The notes beneath the pieces were generated by a model that ran no database searches, was not told where the DNA came from, and saw nothing but the letters and a program-made list of their open reading frames with translations. DNA of 64,000 nt from Marinobacterium_A aestuariivivens (lineage in GTDB: Bacteria; Pseudomonadota; Gammaproteobacteria; Pseudomonadales; Balneatricaceae): positions 744,001 through 808,000 of the forward strand of contig NZ_JBHSWE010000001.1 in the NCBI RefSeq assembly GCF_042661465.1, written 5' to 3'. Below are positions 56,453 to 64,000 of the stretch, piece by piece. The translations under genes and the position numbers were made by a program. Positions within the stretch are counted from its first letter, which is position 1. Each line of letters opens with the position of its first letter.

Positions 56453-57372
56453 TGCTGACTCCCTCTCCGCTGACGGCGACCGGAATGGACTCGAAATCGG
56501 CCGCCAGCTGTTCATCCCGTCCCAGCGCCAGCACGCAGTCACCGAGCCCCGAGCCGCTGATCTTGCTGCCCTGCACCCCGGGACTGTGCCGCAACCGGTA
56601 GACCATCTGTGCCAGGGTCGCGTCGTTGACGCCCAGGGCATCCAGCAGCCCCTGGTAGACATTCATCAGCCGCCCCAGCGCCGGCCAGTCCTGTCTGAGG
56701 ATAGCCGTTTCTGCCTGTTCGGTGGTAGCGCCCATAAGGCGGTAGAGCTGCGCATTCAGGTTTTCGAAACCGGCGGATGCCTCGGCCACCCGGGCCAGCA
56801 CCTGCGGCGTAGGGGTCTTGTAGCCGCAGTAATAGAGCCCGATGGGCGGCAGCCCGGGCAACGCGTCGATGCGTCGCGGCGAGACACTGTAGCCGACCAG
56901 CCCCCTGGACACTGGCCGCCAGATCGGTGCCGGAGCCACGCCCCTGGACATGGTGGATCACAGCCAGTGCCGAGTCGAAGATATTCGTCTTTTCGGTGTT
57001 TTCGCCAGCATGAGCCAGCAGCGCCGCGACCAGCGCCGCCGTCACCGCCGCCGAGGAACCGAGCCCGACGGTGTGGGAAAAGTCCGATTCGATCTCGAGA
57101 TCGAAGCCGCCCGGCAGGCGTTCGACGAACAGGCCGATGGTGGCGAGCACGAAGCTCAGACGCGGCTCGTGCGGCAGGCAGTCGAGGCTGCCCCCGACCT
57201 CGGCCAGCGCCGACCGGATCTGCAGCCGGCGATCACGGCGCGGCAGTAGTCGCAGATGCATGTAGCGGTCGACGGCGCAGGCGATGGCCCGCTCGCCGAA
57301 CAGCACCGAATGTTCGCCCATCACCATGATGCTGCCGGGCGCCGAAACCCGGATTTCACGCAAGTTGTCCAA
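56439..57372 (-). CDS. GHMP kinase of the mevalonate pathway (mevalonate/phosphomevalonate kinase type A), one apparent frameshift
   Basis: 310 residues after correction. It has the GHMP motifs VSAPGSIMVMGEHSVLFGERA, HTVGLGSSAAVTAALV (ATP loop) and GSKISGSGLGDCV. It carries CGYKTPTPQVL, also seen in bacterial mevalonate-kinase relatives. The frame breaks in the C-run 56901-56905; dropping one base restores SVQGLVGYSVSPRRID. The TTG at 57372 is proposed as the start because GGGGAGG lies 11 bases upstream. The pathway needs one mevalonate and one phosphomevalonate kinase; which is which between this and the next kinase gene cannot be settled by eye. Confidence 0.82.
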
Positions 57373-57399
57373 TTTTGCCAGAACCTCCCCTATCAACCT

Positions 57400-57629
57400 G
57401 TAGGATGGGTGGAGCCGCTTCACTGCCTTGTTCGCCAAGCTGCACCGAGTCTATGGCGGCGCAACCCATCATGCGTGATAGGCACCATGAGCCCCTCCGG
57501 CATACATGGTTGATCGCAAACTACGCTGACCAGGCATCCAGAAACCCTGTATGCCTGATGGGTTACACCGCCGGAAACAGCGGTGCATAACTGATCGGCA
57601 CTACCGGTCGCGGCTCCACCCATCCTACA
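57400..57629. mobile_element. Inverted-repeat element inside the mevalonate operon
   Basis: GTAGGATGGGTGGAGCCGC (57400-57418) and GCGGCTCCACCCATCCTAC (57611-57629) are perfect 19-bp inverted ends. Inside, AACCCATCA (57463-57471) and TGATGGGTT (57556-57564) form a second pair, giving a nested four-arm layout. No transposase. It separates the two kinase genes, which are otherwise in a tight operon. It belongs to the same broad GTAGG-ended class as other repeats in the window. Confidence 0.82.
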
Positions 57630-57638
57630 TCAGCTGAT

Positions 57639-58639
57639 CTACAGCAACCGCACGCCTTCGCGGTCCTCGTGCAATTCGCCCCACTGCCAGCCCCGCGGCA
57701 GTCCCAGCCGGTCGGGTGTGCCCTCCGGCAGCCGGAGCAGCATCAGCCCGCCCCTGTCGCCGGAGATGGCGCCGGCGCCGCAGATCTTGGCGGCACCGCC
57801 GCACTGTTCGACCTGCTCGGCGAAACGGCTGAGCTCCGCCGGCACCACACCGATTCGCATCAGCAGCCGGTGGTTTTCCCGCACCAGCTCGGCAATTTCG
57901 CCCCCTGTCCCAGCGCCGCCTCCAGCCGGGTCGTCAGATCGGCGAATTCGCTCCAGATATCGGAATCGGCGAAGCCGCGGCGCACATGCTCGACACAGGT
58001 GCCGGTGCTGCTCGACGGCGTACCGGTAAAGAGCCAGTACCAGCCCGGCCCGAGCCCCTGCGATGGCAGCGGCAGGCTGTCGATCCGGTCATTCTGAACA
58101 CGCACCAGACCGCCCAGGCAGACCGTAGCGGCATCGATCAGGCTGCCGCGGCCATGCTGCAGACGCTCGCAGTGGCGCACCTGCCGGATCAGCTCGTCAG
58201 TGTTGTCGAAGTGGCCGAAGAGTTTCAGCAGCGCCGCGATCAACGCGGCCGACGAGCCCATGCCCGCGCCGACGGGGATGTCGGAGTCGATCCGCACCCG
58301 GCCGCGCGGCAACTGCTCGAGGCCGGACAGCAGCCGCGCCATGTCGACGGCGTAGAACACCAGTTCGCCGGGCTTGCCGAGGATCTGGCCGATACTGAGT
58401 TCGCCGCGCAGATAGCGCTCGAAGTAGCTGTCGAGCCGGCGCCGCAGGGCGGCGAACTTTTCCAGTCCCAGGGCATGGGCCTTTTCCCGGCTGTGCCAGC
58501 TGAGCCGGGGCAGCCGGTCCGGCTCGAAGCTCACGTCCATGTGGCGGTCCACGGCCAGCGCCAGTGCCGGCTTGCCGTAGACCACCGCATGCTCCCCGCT
58601 AAGTATCAGCTTGCCGGGGGCACGGGCATGCTTCAGCAC
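57639..58639 (-). CDS. GHMP kinase of the mevalonate pathway (mevalonate/phosphomevalonate kinase type B), one apparent frameshift
   Basis: 333 residues after correction. Motifs are ARAPGKLILSGEHAVVYG, PVGAGMGSSAALIAALL and AAKICGAGAISGDRGG. The start MLKHARAPGK at 58639 overlaps the HMG-CoA synthase gene by seven bases. The frame breaks in the C-run 57901-57905; one more base restores ALGQGGEIAELVRENHRLL. GEHAVVYGKPALALAV favours mevalonate kinase, but phosphomevalonate kinase cannot be excluded. Confidence 0.83.
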
Positions 58640-59799
58640 ACGACATATTCACGCTTGTGGTGGGAAATGGCCGCCAGGCGGAACCGACCGGTGGTCGAAT
58701 GCGGAATCTCGAGGTGGTCGCCGTCGCGGGGGTCCGGATAGCGATACAGCTCGAGGTACTCCTCGTGGCTGACCTCCTGACGCGCTTCGAGCATGCGCCA
58801 ATGCGCGTCACGGTGCAGACAGCGCTCGTAGCCCTCGACCACCCGGCCGGAGAAGAACTCGGCGACGCAGCCGGAACCGTAGCTGAAGAAACCGATACGC
58901 CTACCCGTCAGGTCCTGACGGCCGTTCTCGAGCAGCGATGCCAGGCCGATGTACATCGAGGCCGTATAGCTGTTGCCGATGGCGCGATTGTAGAGCAGGC
59001 TGTCCTCGATCTGCCGCTCCAGCTGCTCGGAACCCAGCGGGCTCTTGTTGAGCTTGGCCAGATGCTGGTGCGCCTTCTGCGCCATGCGCCCGAACGGCAG
59101 GTGATAACAGAAGTGACTGAAATCGCCGAACGCCAGCGGGCTCGCCTCGCGGAAATGCTCCCAGGCCCTTTTCAGCGACTTGAGGTAGATCTTGGTGGAG
59201 TACTTGCCGTCCACCAGCGCAGTGCTGCGGTAGTTGGGCCGCCAGAAATCCATCACGTCCTCGGTGTAGCTGCCGACTTCGGGATCGATTTCGACCAGGC
59301 GGGGATTGGCGGTGATCATCATCGCGACGGCGCCACAGCCCTGTGTCGCTTCGCCCGGGGTGCCGAGATCGTAGCGGGCGACATCGGATGCCACCACCAG
59401 CACCTTGCTTTCGGGCTGCCGGGCTACCAGCGCACAGGCCATCTGCAGGGCAGCGGTGGCGCTGTAGCAGGCCTGCTTCAGCTCGACGACGCGACAGTTC
59501 GGCTGCAGTCCGAGCAGGCGGTGCACATAGACCCCCGCTGCCTTGGACTGGTCGATGCCGGTCTCGGTGGCGAACAGCATCGTGCCGATGCGGTCCGATC
59601 CGACCGTTTCGACCAGCGGCATGGCGGCGTTCGCCGCCATGGTGACGATATCCTCGTCGGGCGCCGCCATGCCCATTTTTTCCTGCCCTATACCGACATA
59701 ATACTTGTCCGGATCGGTCTCCTGGGCCTGCGCCAGGGTGCGCAGATCCAGGAAGTAATTCGAGGTATAGAAGCTTATTTCATCAATACCGACTGACAT
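58633..59799 (-). CDS. mvaS: Hydroxymethylglutaryl-CoA synthase
   Basis: 388 residues, intact. It is a thiolase-fold enzyme with the nucleophilic Cys in ELKQACYSATAAL, the general-base region FCYHLPFGRM and the GSGCVAEFFSG loop. It condenses acetyl-CoA with acetoacetyl-CoA to HMG-CoA. The start MSVGIDEISFYTSNYFLDL at 59799 lies 14 bases past the idi stop codon. It is third in the operon mvaA-idi-mvaS-kinase-kinase-mvaD-polB. Confidence 0.95.
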   Translation of the reverse strand: MSVGIDEISFYTSNYFLDLRTLAQAQETDPDKYYVGIGQEKMGMAAPDEDIVTMAANAAMPLVETVGSDRIGTMLFATETGIDQSKAAGVYVHRLLGLQPNCRVVELKQACYSATAALQMACALVARQPESKVLVVASDVARYDLGTPGEATQGCGAVAMMITANPRLVEIDPEVGSYTEDVMDFWRPNYRSTALVDGKYSTKIYLKSLKRAWEHFREASPLAFGDFSHFCYHLPFGRMAQKAHQHLAKLNKSPLGSEQLERQIEDSLLYNRAIGNSYTASMYIGLASLLENGRQDLTGRRIGFFSYGSGCVAEFFSGRVVEGYERCLHRDAHWRMLEARQEVSHEEYLELYRYPDPRDGDHLEIPHSTTGRFRLAAISHHKREYVVC

Positions 59800-59813
59800 A
59801 GATGGTTTGGTCC

Positions 59814-60848
59814 TCAACGCTCCTCAAGAACAAGAGCCTGGTTCCTGAACAGCGACGCGATATCCGGAGTTCCCAGCAGAAACATGGCGATTGTAAATTC
59901 CCTGCGCAACTGTTCGATAACAGTGACCACGGCATCCGCAGAGTCCATGGCAGGCCGCAGGAAGGGCGCCGCCAGGCCGCACAAAGAGGCGCCGAGTATA
60001 ACAGATTTCACCATATCAATCCCATCTCTGAGCCCGCCGCTGGCGATCAGCGTCGCGCGATCGCCAAAGGGCTCGGCCAGGCGCAGCGCCGTCGGCGTCG
60101 GGATGCCCCAGTCCTGGAATCGCAGCCCTGTCGGATCCTCGCCGGCATTGCAGCGGTGGTATTCGATACGGCTCCAGGAGGTGCCGCCGCTGCCGGCCAG
60201 ATCGAACAGCCGTACGCCCTGGGCGAGTCCTGCGGCGATCGCCTCGGGACCCAGGCCGCAGCCGACCTCCTTCAGGATCAGCGGCACCGACAGCTGGCCG
60301 GCCAGCTCGCCGATACGCGCGCTCAGCCCGGCGAAATCGGTATCGCCCTCGGGCTGGATCGCCTCCTGCAGCGGATTCAGGTGCAGATAGAGCGCATCGG
60401 CACCGAGACAATCCACCGCCTGCTGGCAGTGTACCGCTTCGAAACCGTAGTTGAGCTGAACGGCGCCGATATTGGCCAACAGCACCGTGGTCGGTGCCAG
60501 TTCGCGCAGCTCGAAGCTGGCGCGGGCCTCTGGCTGGGTGAACATGACCCGCTGCGATCCCACGCCCAGGGCGACCTGGCAGCGCTCCGCCGCTTCGGCA
60601 AGGTTGCGGTTGATGCGCCTGACCAGATCATGATCGCCACCGGTCATCGACGAAATCAGCAGCGGAAAGCTGAGCCGCTTGCCGAGGAACTCGGTCGAGG
60701 GGTCGACAGCGGCCAGGTCAAGCTCCGGCAGCGCCCGGTGACGCAGCCGGATACCGTCGAAGTGGGCGCCGTTGCGCTCGATCGCCGGGTCCCGCTCGAT
60801 CGCGCGGATATGCTCGATCTTGCGCTCGTTGGTCGGGTCCGACATCAT
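59814..60848 (-). CDS. fni: Isopentenyl-diphosphate isomerase type 2 (FMN-dependent)
   Basis: 344 residues, intact. The FMN/NADPH TIM barrel reads NERKIEHI (start region), FPLLISSMTGGD, ALGVGSQR, ILKEVGCGLG, DLAGSGGTSWSRIE and ASGGLRDG. It interconverts IPP and DMAPP. It overlaps mvaA by four bases (ATGA). Type 2 isomerase with a mevalonate pathway is the usual bacterial pairing. Confidence 0.95.
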   Translation of the reverse strand: MMSDPTNERKIEHIRAIERDPAIERNGAHFDGIRLRHRALPELDLAAVDPSTEFLGKRLSFPLLISSMTGGDHDLVRRINRNLAEAAERCQVALGVGSQRVMFTQPEARASFELRELAPTTVLLANIGAVQLNYGFEAVHCQQAVDCLGADALYLHLNPLQEAIQPEGDTDFAGLSARIGELAGQLSVPLILKEVGCGLGPEAIAAGLAQGVRLFDLAGSGGTSWSRIEYHRCNAGEDPTGLRFQDWGIPTPTALRLAEPFGDRATLIASGGLRDGIDMVKSVILGASLCGLAAPFLRPAMDSADAVVTVIEQLRREFTIAMFLLGTPDIASLFRNQALVLEER

Positions 60849-61879
60849 CGCTCCAGCTTGAGGTGAGCCTCCATCAGCTCGCCGGGATTGGTCTGGGCCG
60901 CCAGCAGCGACAGTTCGCCGCAGAGCACCGTGGCCCCGCAGATCGCCGCCAGACGGCGGGCGTTGGCGCCGGGCTCGCGCTCTTCGCGACAGCCCAGCTG
61001 CTCGAGGTTCTCTTCGACGAAATCGAGCCCCTTGCCGTTCCCGACGGTGCCGACGATCAGGTTCGGCAGCGTGCAGGAGAAGTAGAGATCGCCGTCGCGA
61101 ACTTCGGCATGCACCACGCCCTGAGAGCCCTCGATGATGTTGGCCGCATCCTGGCCCGTCGCCAGGTAGAAGGCCAGCAGCATGTTCGCGTAATGGGCGT
61201 TGGCGCTGCGCAGACCGCCGGCCATCAGGGTACCGATAAGGTTCTTCTTGATATTGAGGTCGACGATTTTTTCCGGTGTGGTGTGCAGCCTGCGCTCGCA
61301 CAGGTCGCGCGGTACCAGCAACTCGGTCACCACGTACTTGCCGCGTCCGAGAATGCCGTTGACCGCCGTCGCCTTCTTGTCGGAGCAGTAGTTGGCCGAG
61401 ATCGACGAATAACGCAGCCCCGGGTACCGGGTCAGGATCCAGGGGATCAGCTGGTCCGCGGCGTTGGTCACCATGTTGTGGCCCGATGCATCGCCGGTGG
61501 TGAACTCCAGCCGCAGGTAGATCAGGTTCGCCACCACCTGGGAGTGGATATCGATCAGCCGGGCAAAACGGCTGCTGCGCCCGACCACCTCGTTGAGCTC
61601 CGGCTGACGCGCCTTGAGCGACTCGATCGCCTGGTGGGCGGCCAGGGCATCCTCCGCTTCCAGCAGGATCGAGCGGGTCATGCGCTCGTCGATCACCGAC
61701 GTTTTGATGCCGCCGGCCAGAACCGAAACGCGTGCGCCACGCCCGACCGAAGGCCAGAGCGGGGTTTCATAGGTCGCGAGCGGAACCCAGACCTTTTCAT
61801 CGACGATATGGCCGGTCAGCCGCATCGGACCCACCAGCCTCATCGGGACCGGGGCCTGCAGTATCTTGTGTGCTTTCAT
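60845..61879 (-). CDS. mvaA: Hydroxymethylglutaryl-CoA reductase
   Basis: 344 residues, intact. Catalytic and cofactor motifs are TTGDASGHNMV, SANYCSDKKATAVN and GTVGNGKGL. It reduces HMG-CoA to mevalonate. The start MKAHKILQAPVPMRLVG at 61879 is preferred over 61942, which would add a hydrophobic, unconserved stretch. It is first in the operon; its promoter should lie within 61880-61920. No acetoacetyl-CoA thiolase gene is in the window, so that step must be encoded elsewhere. Confidence 0.94.
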   Translation of the reverse strand: MKAHKILQAPVPMRLVGPMRLTGHIVDEKVWVPLATYETPLWPSVGRGARVSVLAGGIKTSVIDERMTRSILLEAEDALAAHQAIESLKARQPELNEVVGRSSRFARLIDIHSQVVANLIYLRLEFTTGDASGHNMVTNAADQLIPWILTRYPGLRYSSISANYCSDKKATAVNGILGRGKYVVTELLVPRDLCERRLHTTPEKIVDLNIKKNLIGTLMAGGLRSANAHYANMLLAFYLATGQDAANIIEGSQGVVHAEVRDGDLYFSCTLPNLIVGTVGNGKGLDFVEENLEQLGCREEREPGANARRLAAICGATVLCGELSLLAAQTNPGELMEAHLKLER

Positions 61880-61920
61880 CAGTTGCGCCGCGCCAAAAAT
61901 CGAAAGTAATGTGCCAAAAA

Positions 61921-61948
61921 CAAAAAGGGTTGCGCCACGCAACCCTTG
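61921..61948 (-). terminator. Rho-independent terminator of the TolC-family gene
   Basis: On the minus strand: AGGGTTGCG-TGG-CGCAACCCT followed by TTTTGTTTTTGG. The stem lies about 65 bp after the stop codon. It also separates that gene from the mevalonate operon on the same strand. Confidence 0.88.
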
Positions 61949-62012
61949 GGATCTGAATGCTCAGGCAGCGCGGATTTTATCCAGCCGCCTGAGCAGATGC
62001 AAACCGGCGCCG

Positions 62013-63362
62013 TTACCGGGAGGCGTCCGCCATCTCCGGCGAGCCGTCCATTTCGCCGTTCTGCGGCAGCGGCACCTCGAGGGTATCGAGCAGCTGCCCC
62101 ATGCCGCTGACGACACGGTACTGGGCGATGAGGTAGTCGAAGGTGGTGTCGGTCAGGGAGTTCTGCGCCGAGAACACCTCGTTTTCGGTATCCAGCAGGT
62201 CGAGCAGCGAACGCTGGCCGATATCGAACTGTTTCAGATAGGAATCCCGGGTCTGCTCCGCCGAGCCGACATAGGTTTCGAGGTACTTCATCTGCTGACC
62301 CAGGATCTCGTAGGCGTTCCAGGACAGCCCGAGCGACTGGGTGACCTGGCGGTCGGCGCTGTTGCGGATCTCTTCGGCCTCGTGGATCTGGTGCTGGGTC
62401 TTGCGGATACGGGCCTTGTCGGTGCCGCCGTTGAAGATGTTGTAGCGCATGCGCAGCATCGCCGTGAAGTCTTCGTTCTGCCCTTCCACGCCATCGATAT
62501 CGTGGTACCAGGTACGCTCCATCTCGAAGTGAAGGGTCGGATAAAGACGGCTGAAGGCCGCCTCGTACTGTGCCTGGGCCGCTTCGATATCGGCCGCCGC
62601 CAGCTGCAGCGTCGGCTGGGTCATGTCGGCCTGCTGCAGCGCCTGCTCGTAGCTGGCGGGCAGCGACAGATCGACCGGCACCTCGTAATCCTCGGGCGGC
62701 TCGACGCCGACCACGCGGATATAGTTGGCGCGCGCATCGCGCAGGTTGTTCTCGGCCGCCAGCACGTTGACCTCGGACAGCGCCAGACGGCTTTCCGCCT
62801 GCTGTATCGAGGCCAGGCTGCCAAGCCCCGACTCCGAACGGCGGCGGATCTGGTCATAGATGGTGACGTGGTTGCCGAGCGTCTGCCTGGCCAGACGCAG
62901 CAGCTCCTGGCGGCGCACGACCTCGAGGTACTGGCGGGTCGCGTCGAGGGCGAACTGCTCCGCCACTTCACGCACCCGGGCATCGGCCGAACGCAGGCGC
63001 GCTTCCTGGCGTGCGACCTCGCTCTGGGTGCCCTCGCCGTCGAACAGCATCTGGCGGAAGTTCAGCGTCGCCTCGCTGCGCCACAGGTCCTCGTCGCCGT
63101 CACCGTCAGGCTGGTTATCTCGGGTGGTGGGACTGTCGGTCCATTCACGACCGATGCCCAGCAGCATGTCGATATCCGGATAGAGACCGCCCATGGCTTC
63201 GCGCACTTCCTCGCGCACCGCCCGGCGGGCGTTGATCGCGGCGGCGACCTCCGGATTGCTCAAGATGTTGTCGGCTATGACATCCTGCACCGACGTCGCA
63301 TGCGCCACCTGAATCGCCGACATCAATGTCATTCCTGCGATTATCCCTGTCCTGATACCCAT
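62013..63362 (-). CDS. TolC-family outer-membrane export protein (LapE/AggA-like)
   Basis: 449 residues. A signal peptide (1-22, ending HAT) is followed by two long helical repeats of the OEP family. SLLDLLDTENEVFSAQNSLTD is the conserved part of the second repeat. It forms the outer-membrane channel of a type I secretion or efflux system. The sequence type resembles AggA/LapE proteins that export large RTX adhesins. The matching ABC and HlyD genes are not in the window. A CsgD-like regulator is divergently or serially placed upstream. Confidence 0.87.
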   Translation of the reverse strand: MGIRTGIIAGMTLMSAIQVAHATSVQDVIADNILSNPEVAAAINARRAVREEVREAMGGLYPDIDMLLGIGREWTDSPTTRDNQPDGDGDEDLWRSEATLNFRQMLFDGEGTQSEVARQEARLRSADARVREVAEQFALDATRQYLEVVRRQELLRLARQTLGNHVTIYDQIRRRSESGLGSLASIQQAESRLALSEVNVLAAENNLRDARANYIRVVGVEPPEDYEVPVDLSLPASYEQALQQADMTQPTLQLAAADIEAAQAQYEAAFSRLYPTLHFEMERTWYHDIDGVEGQNEDFTAMLRMRYNIFNGGTDKARIRKTQHQIHEAEEIRNSADRQVTQSLGLSWNAYEILGQQMKYLETYVGSAEQTRDSYLKQFDIGQRSLLDLLDTENEVFSAQNSLTDTTFDYLIAQYRVVSGMGQLLDTLEVPLPQNGEMDGSPEMADASR

Positions 63363-63396
63363 CTTCCTGTTCTCCCTAAAATGTCCATCTACGGCG

Positions 63397-64000
63397 TTAG
63401 TGTTGTCGTTCCTGAGCCTTCGCCATCAGTATCAGCGAGACCCGGTCGCCGGCTCCCGTTTTTCTGAGAATGGCGCTGATATGCGCCTTGACCGTACGTT
63501 CGGTGATCTTCAGTTCCCTTGCAATCACCTTGTTCGCTACGCCGCTGATCAGTATATCCATAACCTGCTGCTCACGCTCGCTGAGATCGGCGGCGAGTCC
63601 CAGGCGCTCGGCCTGAACCGACAGCAACTGTGCCGGCTGGCCATTGAGCAGTCGTTTCAGCAGCTTCTGCATCACCAGCGGACTGGCCCAGATATCGCCG
63701 CGTCCGACGGTTTCGATCAGTTGCTGCAACAGCGAACCGGTAATGAAAGTGCTGGCATACGCCCGGGCACCGAGGGCCAGCATCCGTATCCCCTCGTCGT
63801 CTCTTGGCCGGTCCGTCAGCACCGCATACAGCTGTCCCCCGCTCTGCAGCGCCTTGAACAGCGGATAGCGGTACTCCTGCGGCAGCGAATCCAGATGCAG
63901 CAGCAGCAGACCACCGGGCAGCCCCAGCTCCAGCGCATCAAAATGCAGACGCCGCGCCGACCAGCCATGAAGCAGTCTCTCCCAGCGCTCCCCCACATTC
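63397..64000 (-). CDS. LuxR/CsgD-like transcriptional regulator, 5' end beyond window
   Basis: About 200 residues visible, open to the right edge. The C-terminal LuxR HTH is clear (LSEREQQVMDILISGVANKVIARELKITERTVKAHISAILRKTG-type, here quoted in part). The N-terminal part looks like a receiver lacking the usual phosphoacceptor Asp (LLLLHLDSLP, LTDRP), as in CsgD. A GTG at 63996 could be the start, but the frame continues upstream. It is encoded ahead of the TolC-family gene on the same strand with a 34-bp gap, so it may regulate export or biofilm genes. Confidence 0.8.
   Translation of the reverse strand, partial: NVGERWERLLHGWSARRLHFDALELGLPGGLLLLHLDSLPQEYRYPLFKALQSGGQLYAVLTDRPRDDEGIRMLALGARAYASTFITGSLLQQLIETVGRGDIWASPLVMQKLLKRLLNGQPAQLLSVQAERLGLAADLSEREQQVMDILISGVANKVIARELKITERTVKAHISAILRKTGAGDRVSLILMAKAQERQH

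Noticed and set aside
1..64000. tRNA, rRNA, prophage or complete IS
   Set aside because: Scanning by eye showed no cloverleaf-like tRNA ends, no rRNA signatures, and no transposase, integrase or phage structural genes.

Overview
The window is about 64 kb of GC-rich DNA (roughly 60 % or more by eye), densely packed with bacterial genes. The gene set (CbpA/CbpM, PotFGHI, CysDN with CysI and DUF934, Rnf complex, PntAB, class Ia NrdAB with a YfaE-like ferredoxin, DNA polymerase II, RutR-like regulator, LapE-like TolC protein) points to a gammaproteobacterium. I cannot place it to genus. No tRNA, rRNA, CRISPR array, prophage or complete insertion sequence was seen.

Layout. 1-5 kb: end of cbpA with cbpM, then two paralogous CHASE-GGDEF diguanylate cyclases around an EVE-domain gene. 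5-9.5 kb: polyamine ABC transporter potFGHI, with a partial internal duplication. 9.5-14 kb: signalling genes (ATPase-like sensor, HTH-receiver regulator, kinase fragment, LysR), a TDT-family channel and a gamma-glutamylcyclotransferase-like protein. 14-23 kb: assimilatory sulfate reduction (cysG, cysH, DUF934, cysI, TauE/SafE permease, cysD, cysN). 23.5-30.6 kb: rnfABCDGE-nth. 30.9-37.4 kb: Tat-exported DUF839 protein, proton-translocating transhydrogenase pntB-pntAB-pntAA, a MITE-like element, cysteine synthase. 37.9-43.4 kb: ferredoxin with a nine-copy tandem array of its 3' half, nrdB, nrdA and NrdR-type operators. 43.6-49.6 kb: fatty acid hydroxylase family protein, DMT permease, RutR-like regulator, diguanylate cyclase, flavohemoglobin, a secreted protein of unknown function. 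49.9-53.1 kb: purine salvage (8-oxoguanine deaminase, gpt, adenine deaminase), the first gene preceded by a candidate regulatory RNA. 53.1-61.9 kb: one minus-strand operon with mevalonate-pathway genes from HMG-CoA synthase to diphosphomevalonate decarboxylase, plus type 2 IPP isomerase, ending in polB. 62-64 kb: TolC-family exporter protein and a LuxR/CsgD-like regulator cut by the window edge.

How the genes work together. Sulfate is activated by CysDN, reduced by an APS-type CysH and by siroheme-dependent CysI (siroheme from CysG), and captured by cysteine synthase. Rnf, PntAB, ferredoxin and NrdAB belong to redox and deoxynucleotide supply. Three GGDEF proteins, the TolC protein and the CsgD-like regulator suggest c-di-GMP-controlled biofilm or adhesin export.

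Two cautions. Twenty-six apparent frameshifts hit nineteen otherwise well conserved genes, nearly all as one-base changes in short homopolymers. I read these as sequence errors rather than gene decay, and annotate the genes as CDS spanning the shift. Intergenic DNA is rich in several repeat families: GTAGG-ended palindromes, GTRGGAGC REP-like pairs, 7-bp tandem repeats and hairpin clusters. The most unusual structure is the ferredoxin cassette array at 37.9-39.6 kb.
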